Positions 11,213 through 23,029 of a DNA stretch of 64,000 nucleotides are shown piece by piece. A program made the position numbers and the translations under genes. Source of the DNA: Ascaphus truei (taxonomy: Eukaryota > Chordata > Amphibia > Anura > Ascaphidae); NCBI GenBank assembly GCA_036426205.1, contig CM071568.1:303862836-303926835 (forward strand), in the 5' to 3' direction. Position 1 is the first letter of the stretch. Every line of letters starts with the position of its first letter. The notes below the pieces were generated by a model. That model was given only the letters and a program-made list of their open reading frames with translations, was not told the origin of the DNA and did not search any database.

Positions 11213-11302
11213 TTGAGTGTGCGGGGTTGGTGTGCTGGTTTTTAGAGTTCTCCACCAAATTCATAGAAGTGCAAGGCTTTTGAGATAGTTCCAGGGTGTA
11301 TG

Positions 11303-11676
11303 GTGATCTAAGGCCCTGCTGGGAGAGAAGAACGCCGGGAGGGTACCCATTAGTGAAGGGAGCCATGGGCCCCAGTAGCGTGGTGAGGGAGGAGGAGGCG
11401 GCCATCTTGGGAGGGCACCACGTGGAAGCACAATCACCACACAAGGGTGCTTAAGAGAGGACGCCCTGTATGTCAGAAACACAGTCCTAAGGCCAGAACC
11501 TCTGGGTCCAATAACCCCACATCTACCCAGGCAAGCTGTACTGGACTAAATAAAAAATCCTATCCTGCTGCACTAAAAAGACCCCACAGTTCCTGCAACA
11601 TCTCTACATCTCACCCCCCCCCCCCCCCAAAATAAATAAAAAAGGAATAAAAACAGATAAAGGGGGGACTCCAGGT
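11303..11676. repeat. GC-rich duplicated unit, right half
   Basis: Continuation of the unit interrupted by the LINE; homologous to about 26,973-27,330. It ends in a C homopolymer (about 11,612-11,628) and an A-rich stretch. A small + strand ORF (11,447-11,635) has no known domain and is broken in the copy. Confidence 0.5.
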
Positions 11677-13156
11677 GACATAGTTACATAGTTACATAGT
11701 GGATGAGGTTGAAAAAAGACGTAGGTCCATCAAGTTCAACCTATGCTAAATTTAGACAACAGATACTTGATCCTATATCTATACTTACTTATTGATACAG
11801 AGGAAGGAAAACAAAAAACCCCATTAAGGGAAAAAATCAATTCCTTCCTGACTCCAAGAATTGGCAATCGGATTAATCCCTGGATCAACATCCTTCCCAT
11901 GTATACTTATTTGGTATATCCCTGTATACCTTTCCCCTCTAAAAAGATGTCCAACCTTTTTTTGAAAAAATCTATTGTATCTGTCATCACAGTCTCCATT
12001 GGTAATGAATTCCACATTTTAACTGCCCTTACTGTAAAGAACCCTTTCCTTTGTTGCTGGTGAAATTTCCTTTTACTCCAACCTTAAGGGATGGCCCGAG
12101 TCCTTTGTACTACCCGTGGGATGAATAGTTCTTTTGAAAGCTCCTTGTATTGTCCCTGAATATATTTGTATATAGTTATCATATCCCCTCTTAGACGCTT
12201 CTTTTCTAATGTAAATAAATCTAATTTAGCTAGCCTCTCCTCGTAAGTTAGAATGTCCATCCCCTTTATTAATTTTGTGGCTCTTCTCTGCACTCTCTAT
12301 AGTTCCATAATGTTTTTTCTTAGGATTGGTGCCCAAAATTGTACTCCATATTCAAGGTGTGGTCTTACTAATGCTATGTAAAGGGGCATAATTATATTTA
12401 CTTCCCTTCCATCCATTGCCCGTTTGATGCAAGATAAAATCTTGTTTGCCTTTGCAGCTACTGCATGACATTGGGCACTATTGCTAAGCCTGCTGTCTAC
12501 AAACACTCCTAAATCCTTCTCCATCAAGGATTCCCCCAATATATCTCCATTTAATTTGTAAGTCGCCTTTTTATTCTTGTATCCTAAATGCATAACCTTA
12601 CATTTATCTGTATTAAACCTCATCTGCCATTTACCTGCCCACGTTTCCAGTCTCTCCAAGTCCTTCTGAAGAGAAATTACATCCTGCTCTGATTCTATTA
12701 CCTTACACAATTTAGTATCATCACACGATGGAGACTTGCTCTCGATCCCAACCTCAAGATCATTAATAAACAAGTTAAAAAGCAGGGGTCCCAGTACCGA
12801 TCCCTGAGATACTCCACTCACGACTTTAGCCCAACCTGAAAAAGTTCCATTTATGACAACCCTCTGTTGTCTGTCCTTTAACCAGTTTTCAATCCAGGTG
12901 CATATATTATTACTGAGTCCAATTTTCTTTATTTTGTACACCAACCACTTGTGTGAAACCGTATCAAAAGCCTTTGCAAAATCTAAGTAGACCACATCAA
13001 CTGCATTACCCTGGTCTAAATTCCTACTTACCTCCTCAAAGAAACAAATAAGGTTAGTTTGGCAAGATCTATCCTTCATAAATCCATGCTGACTATTACT
13101 AATAATTTTGTTTTCCATTAGGTATTCCTGAATATTATCCCGTATTAAACCTTCAT
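11677..13156 (-). mobile_element. CR1 LINE, 3' half (interrupted by a Penelope-like element)
   Basis: The left end has the CR1-type 3' terminus with short repeats of an 8-bp CATAGTTA-like unit. The minus strand encodes the C-terminal two thirds of the CR1 reverse transcriptase. The sequence stops abruptly in the RT at a Gly-Leu-Ile-Arg-Asp-Asn block, where the PLE begins; the missing RT start and endonuclease appear after copy 2's PLE at 34,417-36,388. Confidence 0.88.
12084..13118 (-). pseudogene. CR1 reverse transcriptase (C-terminal part)
   Basis: A 273-codon open stretch (12,297-13,118) contains RT landmarks in order: an Asn-Ser-Gln-His-Gly-Phe block, Tyr-Leu-Asp-Phe-Ala-Lys-Ala-Phe-Asp, Gly-Ser-Val-Leu-Gly-Pro-Leu-Leu-Phe, a degenerate catalytic box reading Cys-Asp-Asp, and Lys-Asp-Leu-Gly-Val-Phe-Val-Asp. 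A second piece (12,084-12,293) carries the Gln-Arg-Arg-Ala-Thr-Lys C-terminal block in another frame. The catalytic box has Cys in place of the usual Ala-Asp-Asp context, and the frame is split, so it is inactive. Confidence 0.88.
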
Positions 13157-13163
13157 GTAGTTC

Positions 13164-13690
13164 TGGCTTCGGTAAGCGGGCAATTCGGACGGATATCGAT
13201 TGGGTCCTTTAATGTGCTTATTGTTGTACTGTTTTTATAATATATTAAATTCATATTTTTAGTCTATGTGTGTTCCAGCTACATATTATTATTAGAAATT
13301 TGCTAATTGTATATCTTAATATTTGCTAATTCTTGTCTGTTTGTTGTTTGTTTTGTTTGTTGTCTTTCACATGTTTTATAACAGTATACACTATGTATTT
13401 CTTTTTATTTCATGTTTGATAAACGTTGGCCGAGATCACCATCAATCCATCCGGTTGTATATTTATATTTTCATTGTTTTGATCTTTATAACGATCATTT
13501 ATTGTAGATTGTGTTTAGCGCCATTGATTACCATTCCAGTGACATACTCTTGTCTGACGAGGGGTCAGAGACGTATCTAGGCAGCTACACGGGCCAATTT
13601 ATATTTCCTTTTATTTCATTTATTTTCATTAGCGCTACCTATTGTTTTTTATTGTGTATTTTTTCCCCTGTCAAGGTATAGCAGCTTTTT
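13164..13690 (+). repeat. PLE 5' pseudo-LTR (partial), copy 1
   Basis: Begins TTCGGTAAGCGGGC and runs through a GTCTGACGAGGGGTCAGAGAC block to a TTATTTTCATTAGCGCTACC block. It matches 18,245-18,740, 28,790-29,330 and 33,912-34,410. It lacks the part with the hammerhead motif that precedes the 3' copy. Confidence 0.8.
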
Positions 13691-14799
13691 TTATAGAGCA
13701 CTAATGTCTCAGTTATTTGCATGAGAGCAAATAGACACCTAGATATTAATAACATATTTTCTGATTCCATCACCAGTGAGGTAACACACCCCAGAGTAAT
13801 CAGTTCCATGAATAGAGATAAACTAGAAAAGTACTCATAACGGACGAAGCAGCTACTGGGATGTCAATCACGTTGGGAAAAATTGATTGGAACAAAAACA
13901 ATCCACTGGTTTAAGAATTTTGTCCCAATTACAATGATTTACCAAAGTGATATCTCACTCTAGAGTGGAATCGCTTATGATAATGCTCTTTTGAGCTCAT
14001 GCGTCTTGATCTCTAGCACGAAAAACATCACTGCCAGGAGACTTAGACCCAGAGATTATGAAGAGAAAGGCAATTTGAATCCTTCAAAAAAATTGTGAAC
14101 TTACCATATGTTAGAATTCCAGGGATAAATCTAGATAGACAGCCATGCAAAAGAGTAAGTGATTAGTGTAAACCACAGAAAATTCAAAGTGTAAATTGAC
14201 TATCAAAGTGGTCAGTATAGAAATTGGAAAAAAAAACAAAAAAAAAGGAAGAAAAAAACACCAACGGGCCAATGACAAATACAAAGTCATGAAGACAATA
14301 CACCCTGGTAATTTTTCTCATAAAATACCTAGTCATTATAAGAAATAATCCCCCATATAAAGAGTAAAACATGATCCAGCTCCTTCACACTACACCTAAA
14401 CCCAAAAAGAGGTGATACACGTCCAAAAGTACATACGCTCTAAGCGTAGCACTATGATTGAACAAACAACTACACCTGCCCCATATGGCGACCACTGGAA
14501 AAAGAAATTGACAGTATTTTTGAAAAATAAATTCAACATAAAAACAAGTATCAGCTTTAGTGGATTAGGAGCAGAACGACTCTGGGTAGTGAAGAAAAGA
14601 AAATAAACAAACATTCTCTTTTTTGATATGGAGGAACACCAAGAGCACAGCAGCAGAGAAGCAATAAGAGATCTCTGGGAGAGACAAGGAAAACTTCCAG
14701 AGGACAGAAGAGGAAGAAAACAACACCCTAGAGGAAAAAGGGAGGGTAGAAAGGGAGGAAAATCACAAAATAGTAATTGCAATCATACTAATATTTTCA

Positions 14800-17117
14800 A
14801 TATAAGCAACAACCCCATTACAGATAGGAGAAATCGTGTTATCAAAGGGCCGTTTCTTTTGCACCTGCTCGGGCCAATAGCTTCAACTGTATGTAACGTA
14901 CAAAGATACCGTAGAAAAACTGTGTCTTCAAGATAAAAATTTTTAAAGAATGATGCAGTTTCACGACTAGACCCGACGAATTCCAATTTACCTATTAATT
15001 CGCCCGTTCAAGTTCGAAATTTTAAAACCCTCACTTCTTTCCCAAATTCTGTCAGCGGCCCCCTTTGTCTAACACATTTGCAAAGAATGGTTGTGGACGA
15101 TTTGGAAAACACCAAAGTCGTCAATTAAGATTAAGCGGGTACAACCTCTCTATTGAGGGAGAAGGGGGGGTCCTATCGTGCACTTGGAGGAATGAACATC
15201 TGAAATCGTTATCAAATCGCTGACAAGGGAGGGGGTTGGTAATTATGGACAAGGGATGTTACTAATTTCAGTGAATCCTGCGTATCCTTGGAGATAGGTC
15301 ACTTACCAACCTCTCCTGAACCCGTACGAATCATACCACCAACAATTATTGGACATTCCTTACCACAGGGCTTGACACAGCAAATCTAACAAAACAAGAG
15401 GTTCGATTTTCTATATAATCCACACACCCATCATTCAATATTACTATAATAACGAAAATCATAAAAAATCCTACATCCCACCAGGGAGCCCATAATCATC
15501 CCGTATTCAATACTAACTCACTTGTCTCAATATATATAGACCATCCATCATCTCAACCCCCTATGTCAATCACTCCCATCATACTTAGAGACCACTACCA
15601 CATCCTGCAACCCTCCATGACACTCAATCAGGCACCTAGTCATCGGTACAGGGCAATGTCACCTCACTTATCAGTCATTGACCATGTGTTTCAGGTTGTG
15701 ATGCTGTGGCCGTTTCCTGGACTCAGATTTCTTCGGTTAAGATTTCCTTTAAGGACATTTTTAATTTCCAGCATTCAATTTATATTAACACATAATTTTT
15801 TTCATTTTGATATTATATTATTTGCAGGTATGTGGCACCCGCTATGGGTACCCCCCCCCACCAGGTTTGCTCCCCCGTACTGCCAACCCTGTTTATGGTC
15901 AGCTGGGAAAACCAAATCGTTGGTCGGCTGTCCTTGGAGAAACAAGCTGTGCTCTGGCGCGCTACATAGATGATGCGATTATTTTATTTGTCAGGTACCA
16001 CCACCCATCATTAGAATTTTTCAGTTGTATGAAACGATAATCCTTTTAATTTACAATTCACTTTTAATTTCCAGCAATACATCGTTGATTTTTGGATTTA
16101 GTTATTTTAATAATGGCAATAAATTACATACAAAAACATATTTTAAGAGGGGTCCAGGCTAACAACATTACAATGCCAGCGTCATCACAACCCTACATGG
16201 ATCAATAATCTACCCAAAAGGCCAGTTCACCGTTTGAAGCGATAATTCCACCACTGAAATTTTTCATCAGCAGGCCATCGGTTTAAAAACAAAATTATTA
16301 ATAGACAATATTCTTTATACTCAACTAGATCGAGCCATATGTTGAATGATCAAATTGATAGAAGCACTCTTCTTCAATAGTAAACAAAAGGCAAATGACA
16401 GCTCGTTCTAATAATATACATTTACATACCCAATACAACCAGATGGGCCCAGCCATCAAGAACTTTACGAAGTAATTGGCCCAATTCGAGGAAGGATAGG
16501 GACTTGTAGAATCTTTTACCCCTACATCCTAAAATTATATTCACCAAAGTCTAATATGGGCAAAAAATTAGCTCCTATTGGTCCTATATCCGTCAAAATA
16601 CTCGTACTAATAAACAATAAATGGGTTTTCCCTTGCATTTCATGTACAGGCCTGTAATCAGTCTAGAAGCGCCACCCGTTATAATCCATGACGCACAACG
16701 AAAAAATAACATATCAAACAGTGTATTAATTGTAATAGTATAAATGTATCTATCCCTTTGATTGTCCTGGCGGTCTGCAGTAATGTGGGTATGGAACAAC
16801 TAGCCCATCAAACGCGTCCTATGAACATTTAAACATCAAAAAGGTTTAACTCACTCATAGCGTTTAGAATCCTTTTCCAGTGCATGGTGGAAGTCCAATT
16901 GGGTCTGAAATGTATGATATATAGAGCCTTACACCTAATGGCGTGGAGGGTATTATCAATACACAATTTAGGGAACGGAATCCTTTTGATCTACGAACTC
17001 CGTACAATGACTCCACAGGGCTTAAGTTGCTTTTATCTAACATCATCTGTTGGAGAAATACGTATTATGAACTTTAAAAAGATTACATTAATATTTAGTC
17101 CAAAATATTTCACATAA
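14800..17117 (+). pseudogene. PLE reverse transcriptase plus GIY-YIG endonuclease, copy 1 (broken)
   Basis: In order along the + strand: an Ala-Asp-Lys-Gly-Gly-Gly-like finger motif near 15,215-15,245; a Pro-Pro-Gly-x-Pro-Ile-Ile-Ser-Gly block and an Asp-Val-Thr-Ser-Leu-like block near 15,470-15,700; a Gln-Val-Cys-Gly-Thr stretch and the catalytic Tyr-Ile-Asp-Asp (about 15,960-15,973) in the frame 15,807-16,040; then post-RT sequence. The frame 16,884-17,117 carries Ile-Tyr-Glu-Leu-Arg-Thr, typical of the GIY-YIG C-terminus. In PLEs the two domains copy and insert the element RNA. No long frame is intact, so the copy is inactive or degraded by sequence error. Confidence 0.8.
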
Positions 17118-17776
17118 TATGTCACTTTACTAGTTCATGTTCTTAAGATTAGTAGTCACACATTATATGATTTTATTATATCGTATATCTCTAGTTACAC
17201 GTTATAACATTACACATAATTCATCATTGGGTATATATACACAATGGTAAGTTATATATTTATGAATCATTAATTAATTCTTTTATAAGTATTACATGCA
17301 CCATAGGTATTCACTTCCATGTAACCACTATTAGTATTCTGCTAACATACATGACGTAGATCTCTTTCAAACAACCAGACTATGTCATCGAAATCCTAGC
17401 TATGTTGGGACCTAAATCTTTAGATTCACTCTTGATCATATCTGTTTATTACCAATGGTCACCAATCCATATACAGCATTGCTTGTCTATCCTTATCTTT
17501 AAAAATAATTGTTAATAATATATTTAAATAATAATATATTTTATTATCTTCTAATTTTGATGCCATTTCTAATTGTTTGATATGTTTTCTGTTTCCATAT
17601 ATATGTAGTTTCACTGTTTTCTAATGTTATAGGTATTTTTATGTATTTATGGTGTGATGATATATGTCGCAGTTTATATTTAGATCACTGCCCGCTCTGA
17701 GCGGGACTGTATTACAGGTGCTTGCACTTTAAAAATTGATAAATAACGGACACACAGGGACTACTTATTCAATTTA

Positions 17777-17822
17777 AACCCTGATGAAAGGAAGCCGTAG
17801 CTTCTGTGAAACGCGTTGGTGG
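17777..17822 (+). ncRNA. hammerhead ribozyme motif of the PLE, copy 1
   Basis: The conserved core CTGATGA (17,781-17,787) is followed by a stem II (about 8 bp with one mismatch and a wobble; the inner GAAGC/GCTTC pairs perfectly around a CGTA loop) and the second core GAAA (17,808-17,811). A very short stem III (CGCG) and a UU cleavage context follow, and ACC before the core can pair with GGT after the site as stem I. This minimal type I fold is known in PLE pseudo-LTRs. Activity is inferred, not shown. Confidence 0.75.
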
Positions 17823-18244
17823 TCCCGTTATCCCCCGTTGACCGTCAGCTCACTATTCCATTGCCAGCCCAGCGTGGCAGTGCAGAGTTCTGTGACACAC
17901 AGGTGGTACTTGCCGCCATTTGGATGATACGCGACCCGCGGAGGAAGCAGGGAAGATTTTGCGGTTGGGCGGGGGTTTGCCGTCAATACTGTGACCGGGA
18001 GCTCTTGCGCATGACCGGAAGCTTCCACATCAAGACAGTGTTCCTGCCCCTGTCAACCGAGTGGAGGGACGCTTTCTCCATTTCTACACCATCAGCACGC
18101 TTCTTTGGCTAATTTCTATGTGAAATCCATCTGTAAGCTGTGCCGTTGTGTAAGATAGAAATGTTTATTGGTGTATTTGTGAGGAGGGGATATCTCTTAA
18201 TTAATATTTCGCACCGCGGTTTATAGTCTGGGGGGGGGGGGGGG

Positions 18245-18740
18245 GACTCGGTAAGCGGGCAATTCGGACGGATATCGATTGGGTCCTTTAATTGTGCTTA
18301 ATTGTTGTACATGTTTTTATAATATATTAAATTCATCATTTTTAGTCTATTGTGTGTTCCAGCTACACTATTATTATTCGAATATTTGCTAATTGTATAT
18401 CTTAATATTTGCTAATTCTTGTCTGTTTGTTTGTTTGTTTGTTTGTTTGTCTTTCACATGTTTTATCAGTATTACACTATGTATTTCTTTTTTTTATTTC
18501 ATGTTTGATCAACGTTGGCCGAGATCACCCATCAATTCCATCCGGTTGTATATTTATATTTTCATTGTATTTGTATATTTATACGATCATTTATTGTAGA
18601 TTGTGTTTAGCGCCATTGATACCATTCCAGTGACATACTCTTGTCTGACGAGGGGTCAGAGACGTATCTAGGCAGCTACACGTGGCCAATTTATATTTCT
18701 TTTATTTCATTTATTTTCATTAGCGCTACCTATTGTTTTT
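18245..18740 (+). repeat. PLE 3' pseudo-LTR, copy 1 (cut at the duplication junction)
   Basis: Direct repeat of 13,164-13,690, starting after a 16-base G run (18,230-18,245). It ends in a T-rich stretch that runs into zinc-finger exon sequence at about 18,741. Confidence 0.8.
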
Positions 18741-18742
18741 TA

Positions 18743-19497
18743 TTCTGCCCATGTGAATGGTTTCTTCCTGAGGTCATGGTGTCTGAGGAGAAGCTTTTTT
18801 CGAGAGAACTGAATGGTTCCCACACTCTGAACATGAAATGTTTTCTCTGTAGAATCTGCTCATGGTTGAGAGCTAAGTCTGATTGAGAAAAGCTTTACTA
18901 CACTCTGCAAATGTGAATGGTTTCTCGTCTATAGAGTCCTTCTGGTTGCCTGCGAGATTTTTCGGAGGAGAACTGAATTGGTTTCCCACACTCTGCACAT
19001 GTGAATGGGTTCTCCCCTGTATGAATCTTTGATGATTGAGGAGGGGTCTTCTTTGGTACGTAAGGTTCCCACACACTATTACAGTAAAAGGAGTCACTGC
19101 GTCTGAATCATCTGCTGTTGAAAAGGTTTCCCCTTCAGTGAGAAACCGCTCCCACCATCTGTACATGTAAGGTTTGCCCCAAGTGGGGACACAAGGTGTT
19201 TGTTTGAGCAGGTCCCTGTTAGAGTTGAGAAGCTTTTGCCACCCTGACAACAGAGAAAAATTCTGAGCATCGTGGTTCTTCTTAATCTGTCGCATAAAAT
19301 TTTGCTGGGAACCATTTTAGAGTCAGTCTCCGCTGTGTGCTTGTCCAATGTCTGTTAAGTTCACCATCATGTGGCATGGTTCCTTGATGGTCCAAAGTGG
19401 CAGAGATCATTGTTTGTGGAACTTCTGGGCTGCGAGGAGCAGACAAGCTTCTGGAGTATCAGAGCTCAAGTTCTGTTCCTCATTCTGGCCGTTGTCT
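18743..19497 (-). pseudogene. second, truncated and indel-rich copy of the zinc-finger exon start
   Basis: Corresponds to about 4,533-5,284 of the finger exon: acceptor, acidic spacer, degenerate fingers and the first few fingers can all be followed, but almost every 30-60 bases there is a one- or two-base indel, so only short frames survive (for example 18,873-19,295). It stops where the PLE begins at 18,740. The density of indels relative to substitutions looks more like uncorrected long-read sequence than old decay. Confidence 0.82.
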
Positions 19498-20040
19498 CTA
19501 ACAGAAAGTAAACAAAAAAGACAGAACAAATGTTTCAACTCTGTAAATTCAAATTAATGAACGCAAAATTACAAATCCAAACACTGAATAATTTATTTCA
19601 CCAATACTTATTAAAAAATATTCTCTTCGCCAGGGGTTTTGTTGAAATTGTGGGCACATGGAATCAAGTGGCCCTAATGACTTTGGTGGGTGTCCCGAAG
19701 GAATGAAATGTATTTGAGAAGCTCTCCGTGAAAATAATTGATTACATATATAACTGTATTTATAACGGATTCATTATTCCAGCGGTGCACCAACTGGGGT
19801 GAGCAAGATTGTTATGGGGGGTGCAGGCGGCGGGGCTGGCGGCGGATTTTGCCTGGAGCAGAGAGGAAAAAGCTGTCGTAGCACTGCAATGTCTCTTTCG
19901 GCCTTTAGGTGGCGCTGATCGCAACAGCCCTGAAGGACACCCTTTGTTGCATGCAGGGGGAGGGGAGAATGAAGTGTGAGGGGGGGTCAGGGGGAGGGAG
20001 GGGGGGAGGGTCATCGCGGGAGGGGGTAAAAGCGACATGG
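19498..20040. other. copy of the intron between the zinc-finger exon and the purine repeat
   Basis: Indel-rich copy of about 5,285-5,825 / 6,194-6,735. No gene seen. Confidence 0.7.
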
Positions 20041-22486
20041 GTGGGATGAGAAACATATGGAGGGAGAGAGAAAAGGAGAGGGAAAAGAAGAGGGAAGGAG
20101 GGGGAGGAGAAAGAGAGGGAGAGAGAGAGGGGGAGAGGAGAGGGAGGAGAGGGTTGAGAGAGAGAGAGGGCGGTGGGAGAGAGAGAGGGGGGGGGAGGAG
20201 ATGAGAGAGCGGGGGAGAGAGAGAGAGAGAGAGGAGATGGGGAGAGAGAGGGAGGAGAAGACGCTGGAGGGATGGTGAGACACACTGAGGGGGAGGGAGA
20301 GTGAGACACACTGGGGGGGGGAGAGTGAGAGTGAGACACACTGGGGGGGGGGAGTGAGAGTGAGACACTGGGGGGAGAGTGAGAGTGAGAGACTGGGGGG
20401 AGGGAGAGAGGGAGACACTGGGGGGAGGGAGAGAGTGAGAGACTGGGGGGAGGGAGAGAGAGACAGACTGGGGGGAGAGAGAGAGAACTGGGAGGGAGGG
20501 AGAGGAGAGAGAGGACTGGGGGGAGGGATGAGAGAAAACGGGGGAGGGACAGAGAGAGGGAGAGAGAGACAGGAGGGAGGGAGAGAGAGGACCACGGGGG
20601 AGGGAGAGAGGACACGAGGGGAGGGGGAGGGAGAGAGGAGAGAGACGGGGGGAGGGAGAGAGACACGGAGGGAGGAGGAGAGAGAACTACGGGGGGAGGA
20701 GGAGACCGGGGGGAGGGAGAGAGAGAAGAGACAGGGGGCGAGGGAGGGGGTGAGAGGAACGGGGGGAGGAGAGAGACACGGGGGGAGGGAGAGAGGACAC
20801 GGGGAGGACGAGAGAAAACGGGGGGGAGGGAGAGAGCCACGGAGGAGTGAGAGAGACACGGGGCGGAGGGAGAGAGACCGGGGGAGGGGAGAGAGGGGAC
20901 ACGGGTGGGAGGGAGAGAAGAGAGACACGGGGGGAGGGGAGAGAGACACGGGGGGAGGGAGGAGGACACGGGGGGGAGGGAGAGAGACACGGGGGGGAGG
21001 AGAGAGACAAGGAGGAAGAAGGAGAGGGAACCGGGAAGAGGGAGAGACCACGGGGAAGCGAGAGAAATGCGGGGGAGGGCGTGGAGACACGGGGGGAGGG
21101 AGTGAGACACGGGGGGAGGGAGTGAGACAGGGGGGAGGGAGAAGTGGAGACACGGGGAGGGAGTGAGACCCGGGGGGAGGGAGAGAGACACGGGGGGAGG
21201 GAGAGAGACACGGGGGGAGGGAAGACAGGGGGAGGGAGACACAGGGGAGGGAGGCACGGGGGGAGGAAGACACGGGGGGAGGAGAGAGACACGGGGGGAG
21301 GGAGAGAGAGACACGGGGGGAGGGAGAGACACGGGGGGAGGGGAGAGAGAGGAGAGACACGGGGGGGGAGGAGAGAGACACGGGGAGGAGGGAGGAGAGA
21401 CACGGGGGAGGGAGGAGAGACACAGGGAGGGAGAGGAGAGGACACGGGGGGGAGGAAACATGGGGGGGGGGGAGAGGAGAGAGAGGAGAGAGAGGGGAGA
21501 GAGAGAGAGAAGAGGGAGAGAGACACGGGAGAGGGAGAGAGACAGGGGGGAGGGAGAGAGACAAGGGCGGGAGGGAGGAGAGACACGGGGGAGGAGAGAG
21601 ACACAGGGGGAGGGAGAGAGACACGGGGGGAGGAGAGAGACACGGGGGGAAGGGAGAGAGACACGGGGGGGGGGGGAGAGAAACACGGGGGGAGGAGAGA
21701 GACACGGCGGGGAGGGAGACACGGGTGGGGGAGAGAGACACGGGGGGTGGGAGAGAGACACGGCGGGGAGGGAGAGAGACACGGGGGGAAGGGAAGAACG
21801 GGGGGGAGGGAGAGACAGGGGGGGAGAGACAGGGGGGAGGGAGACCACTGGAGTGGGAGTTAGGGAGAGTGAGGAGACCTGGGAGTAGGGAGAGGAAGAG
21901 ACACTGGGGGAGGATAGAGGCATAGGGAGGGAGAAAGAGAGAGTGGGGGGAGGGAGGGATGACACTGAGGGGAGGGATAGAGAGACACTGGAGGGGGAGT
22001 GAGAAATACGGGAGAGGGGGAGAATGGGGGAGTAGTTCCTGATGTGGCGGGGAGATGGGAGATAGACGCGATTAAGAATACAGCATAAATGGGGACGTAT
22101 TAGACAAATATCATAATATAACGAGAGACGGGGGGAGGGAGAGAAGAGAGACACGGGGAGGGAGACACTGGGAGTAGGGAGAAGACACTGGGAAGTAGGA
22201 GAGAGACACTGGGAGTAGGAGAGAGTGAGCGACACTGGGGGAGGGAGGGGAGGCACTGGGGGAGGTGAGAGAGGGCACTAGGAGGAGGAGAAAGAGATTA
22301 ACACACTGGGGGAGGGAAAGAGAGAGTGGGGGGGAGGGATTGAACACTGAGGGGAGGGATTAGAGAGACACTGGAGGGGGAGTGAGAAATACTGGGAGAG
22401 GGGGAGGGATGGGGGAGAGGCGTGTGGAACGTGGAAGAGGGAAAGAGAGGTCATGATTGTGGGGGGAGAGAGGGCATCATAATACA
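20041..22486 (+). repeat. large purine satellite, unit about 20 bp (GACACGGGGGGAGGGAGAGA-like)
   Basis: About 2.4 kb of imperfect units of roughly 20 bp, nearly all purine on the + strand with a regular CAC or ACT. The equivalent place in copy 1 has only about 220 bp (6,735-6,960). A tail of about 240 bp is itself repeated (about 21,870-22,110 and 22,250-22,510). Very long ORFs across it (for example 783 codons of Ser/Pro/Leu on the minus strand) follow from the stop-free repeat and are not genes. Runs of six G at about 20-base spacing could form quadruplex or triplex DNA. Confidence 0.92.
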
Positions 22487-23029
22487 GCATAAATGGGGAC
22501 GCTCGCTATTAGACAAATATTCATAATATTATTTTTAAGTGATTTGTAATTTGGGATAAATACTTTTTGATGTTGTCCGGGTTTTTTGCTTTTGAAAACT
22601 GGCACCATAGCGGCGGCCAAACGTGGAGAGAGCAGGGGCTGCGGAGACGGGTACGAAGGATGACCACAAGAGAAGATGGCTCCAAAGAGGCTAGAGGGAG
22701 GGAGCATGCCCCAGACAGCAGGGACATCAACGGCTGCAGTCTGGCCGGAATGTGGGAGTGATTGAGCTGCAGTGCACCTTGCGTGTCTGATGATGTGGCT
22801 GGGAGAGAGGGGAGTTCTGGCAGGTTCCCTTTTAAGACCAACGAGCTGAACACCCATTGGAGCGAGAAGGGAGTGGTAGAAGGAGGTGGTGAATGCACCC
22901 TCAAATGGATTGCCTTTGTCACCAGAAAAAGAAAAACATATACTAGATGCAAGCCAAACAATAAAATAAACAGTGGCTCCAATACTAGTATACTGCTGCG
23001 CGCACGCCTTGCGCCCAGGATTTGTGAAA
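22487..23029. other. unclassified sequence, no gene supported
   Basis: Mixed-composition sequence between two purine tracts with no match elsewhere in the window. Short ORFs occur in several frames, none with a recognisable domain. Confidence 0.4.

Larger units (their letters stand above)
8018..11302 (-). mobile_element. L2/CR1-group non-LTR retrotransposon with N-terminal 2A-like peptide
   Basis: A roughly 3.3-kb LINE flanked by the 7-bp direct repeat TGATCTA (8,011-8,017 and 11,303-11,309). Copy 2 at about 26,966 has the uninterrupted empty site. The 3' end (left side) finishes in (AAAT)n-type repeats. Reading leftward: a 2A-like motif (10,982-11,212), an endonuclease (APE) stretch with a Gly-Asp-Phe-Asn-like motif near 10,620, RT fingers near 9,500-9,670, a YADDT catalytic box at about 9,050-9,067, and RT thumb sequence to 8,505. 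Frames are broken at several places, so the copy is dead. The clade (L2, Crack, Rex1 or CR1) is not resolved. Confidence 0.82.
13164..18740 (+). mobile_element. Penelope-like element (Neptune-type), copy 1
   Basis: Inserted into the CR1. The same roughly 0.5-kb sequence occurs at both ends (13,164-13,690 and 18,245-18,740), as expected of PLE pseudo-LTRs. The + strand holds RT and GIY-YIG remnants, and a hammerhead ribozyme motif sits at 17,777-17,822 ahead of the 3' repeat. A possible target duplication is GTAGTTC (13,157-13,163, and 34,417-34,423 beside copy 2). The right end is cut at about 18,740, where the sequence jumps into a zinc-finger exon copy. Frames are broken by many small indels. 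Confidence 0.82.

Noticed and set aside
14184..14782. Minus-strand hydrophobic ORFs in the PLE
   Set aside because: Phe/Leu-rich shadows opposite A-rich PLE sequence, with no conservation in copy 2.
17816..18112. 98-codon ORF identical in both PLE copies (also 33,480-33,776)
   Set aside because: Starts inside the hammerhead/pseudo-LTR and has no domain; its identity reflects the duplicated island.
19905..22256. 783-codon Ser/Pro/Leu-rich minus-strand ORF and overlapping long ORFs
   Set aside because: They lie entirely in the purine satellite, whose unit lacks stops in several frames; copy 1 has no counterpart.
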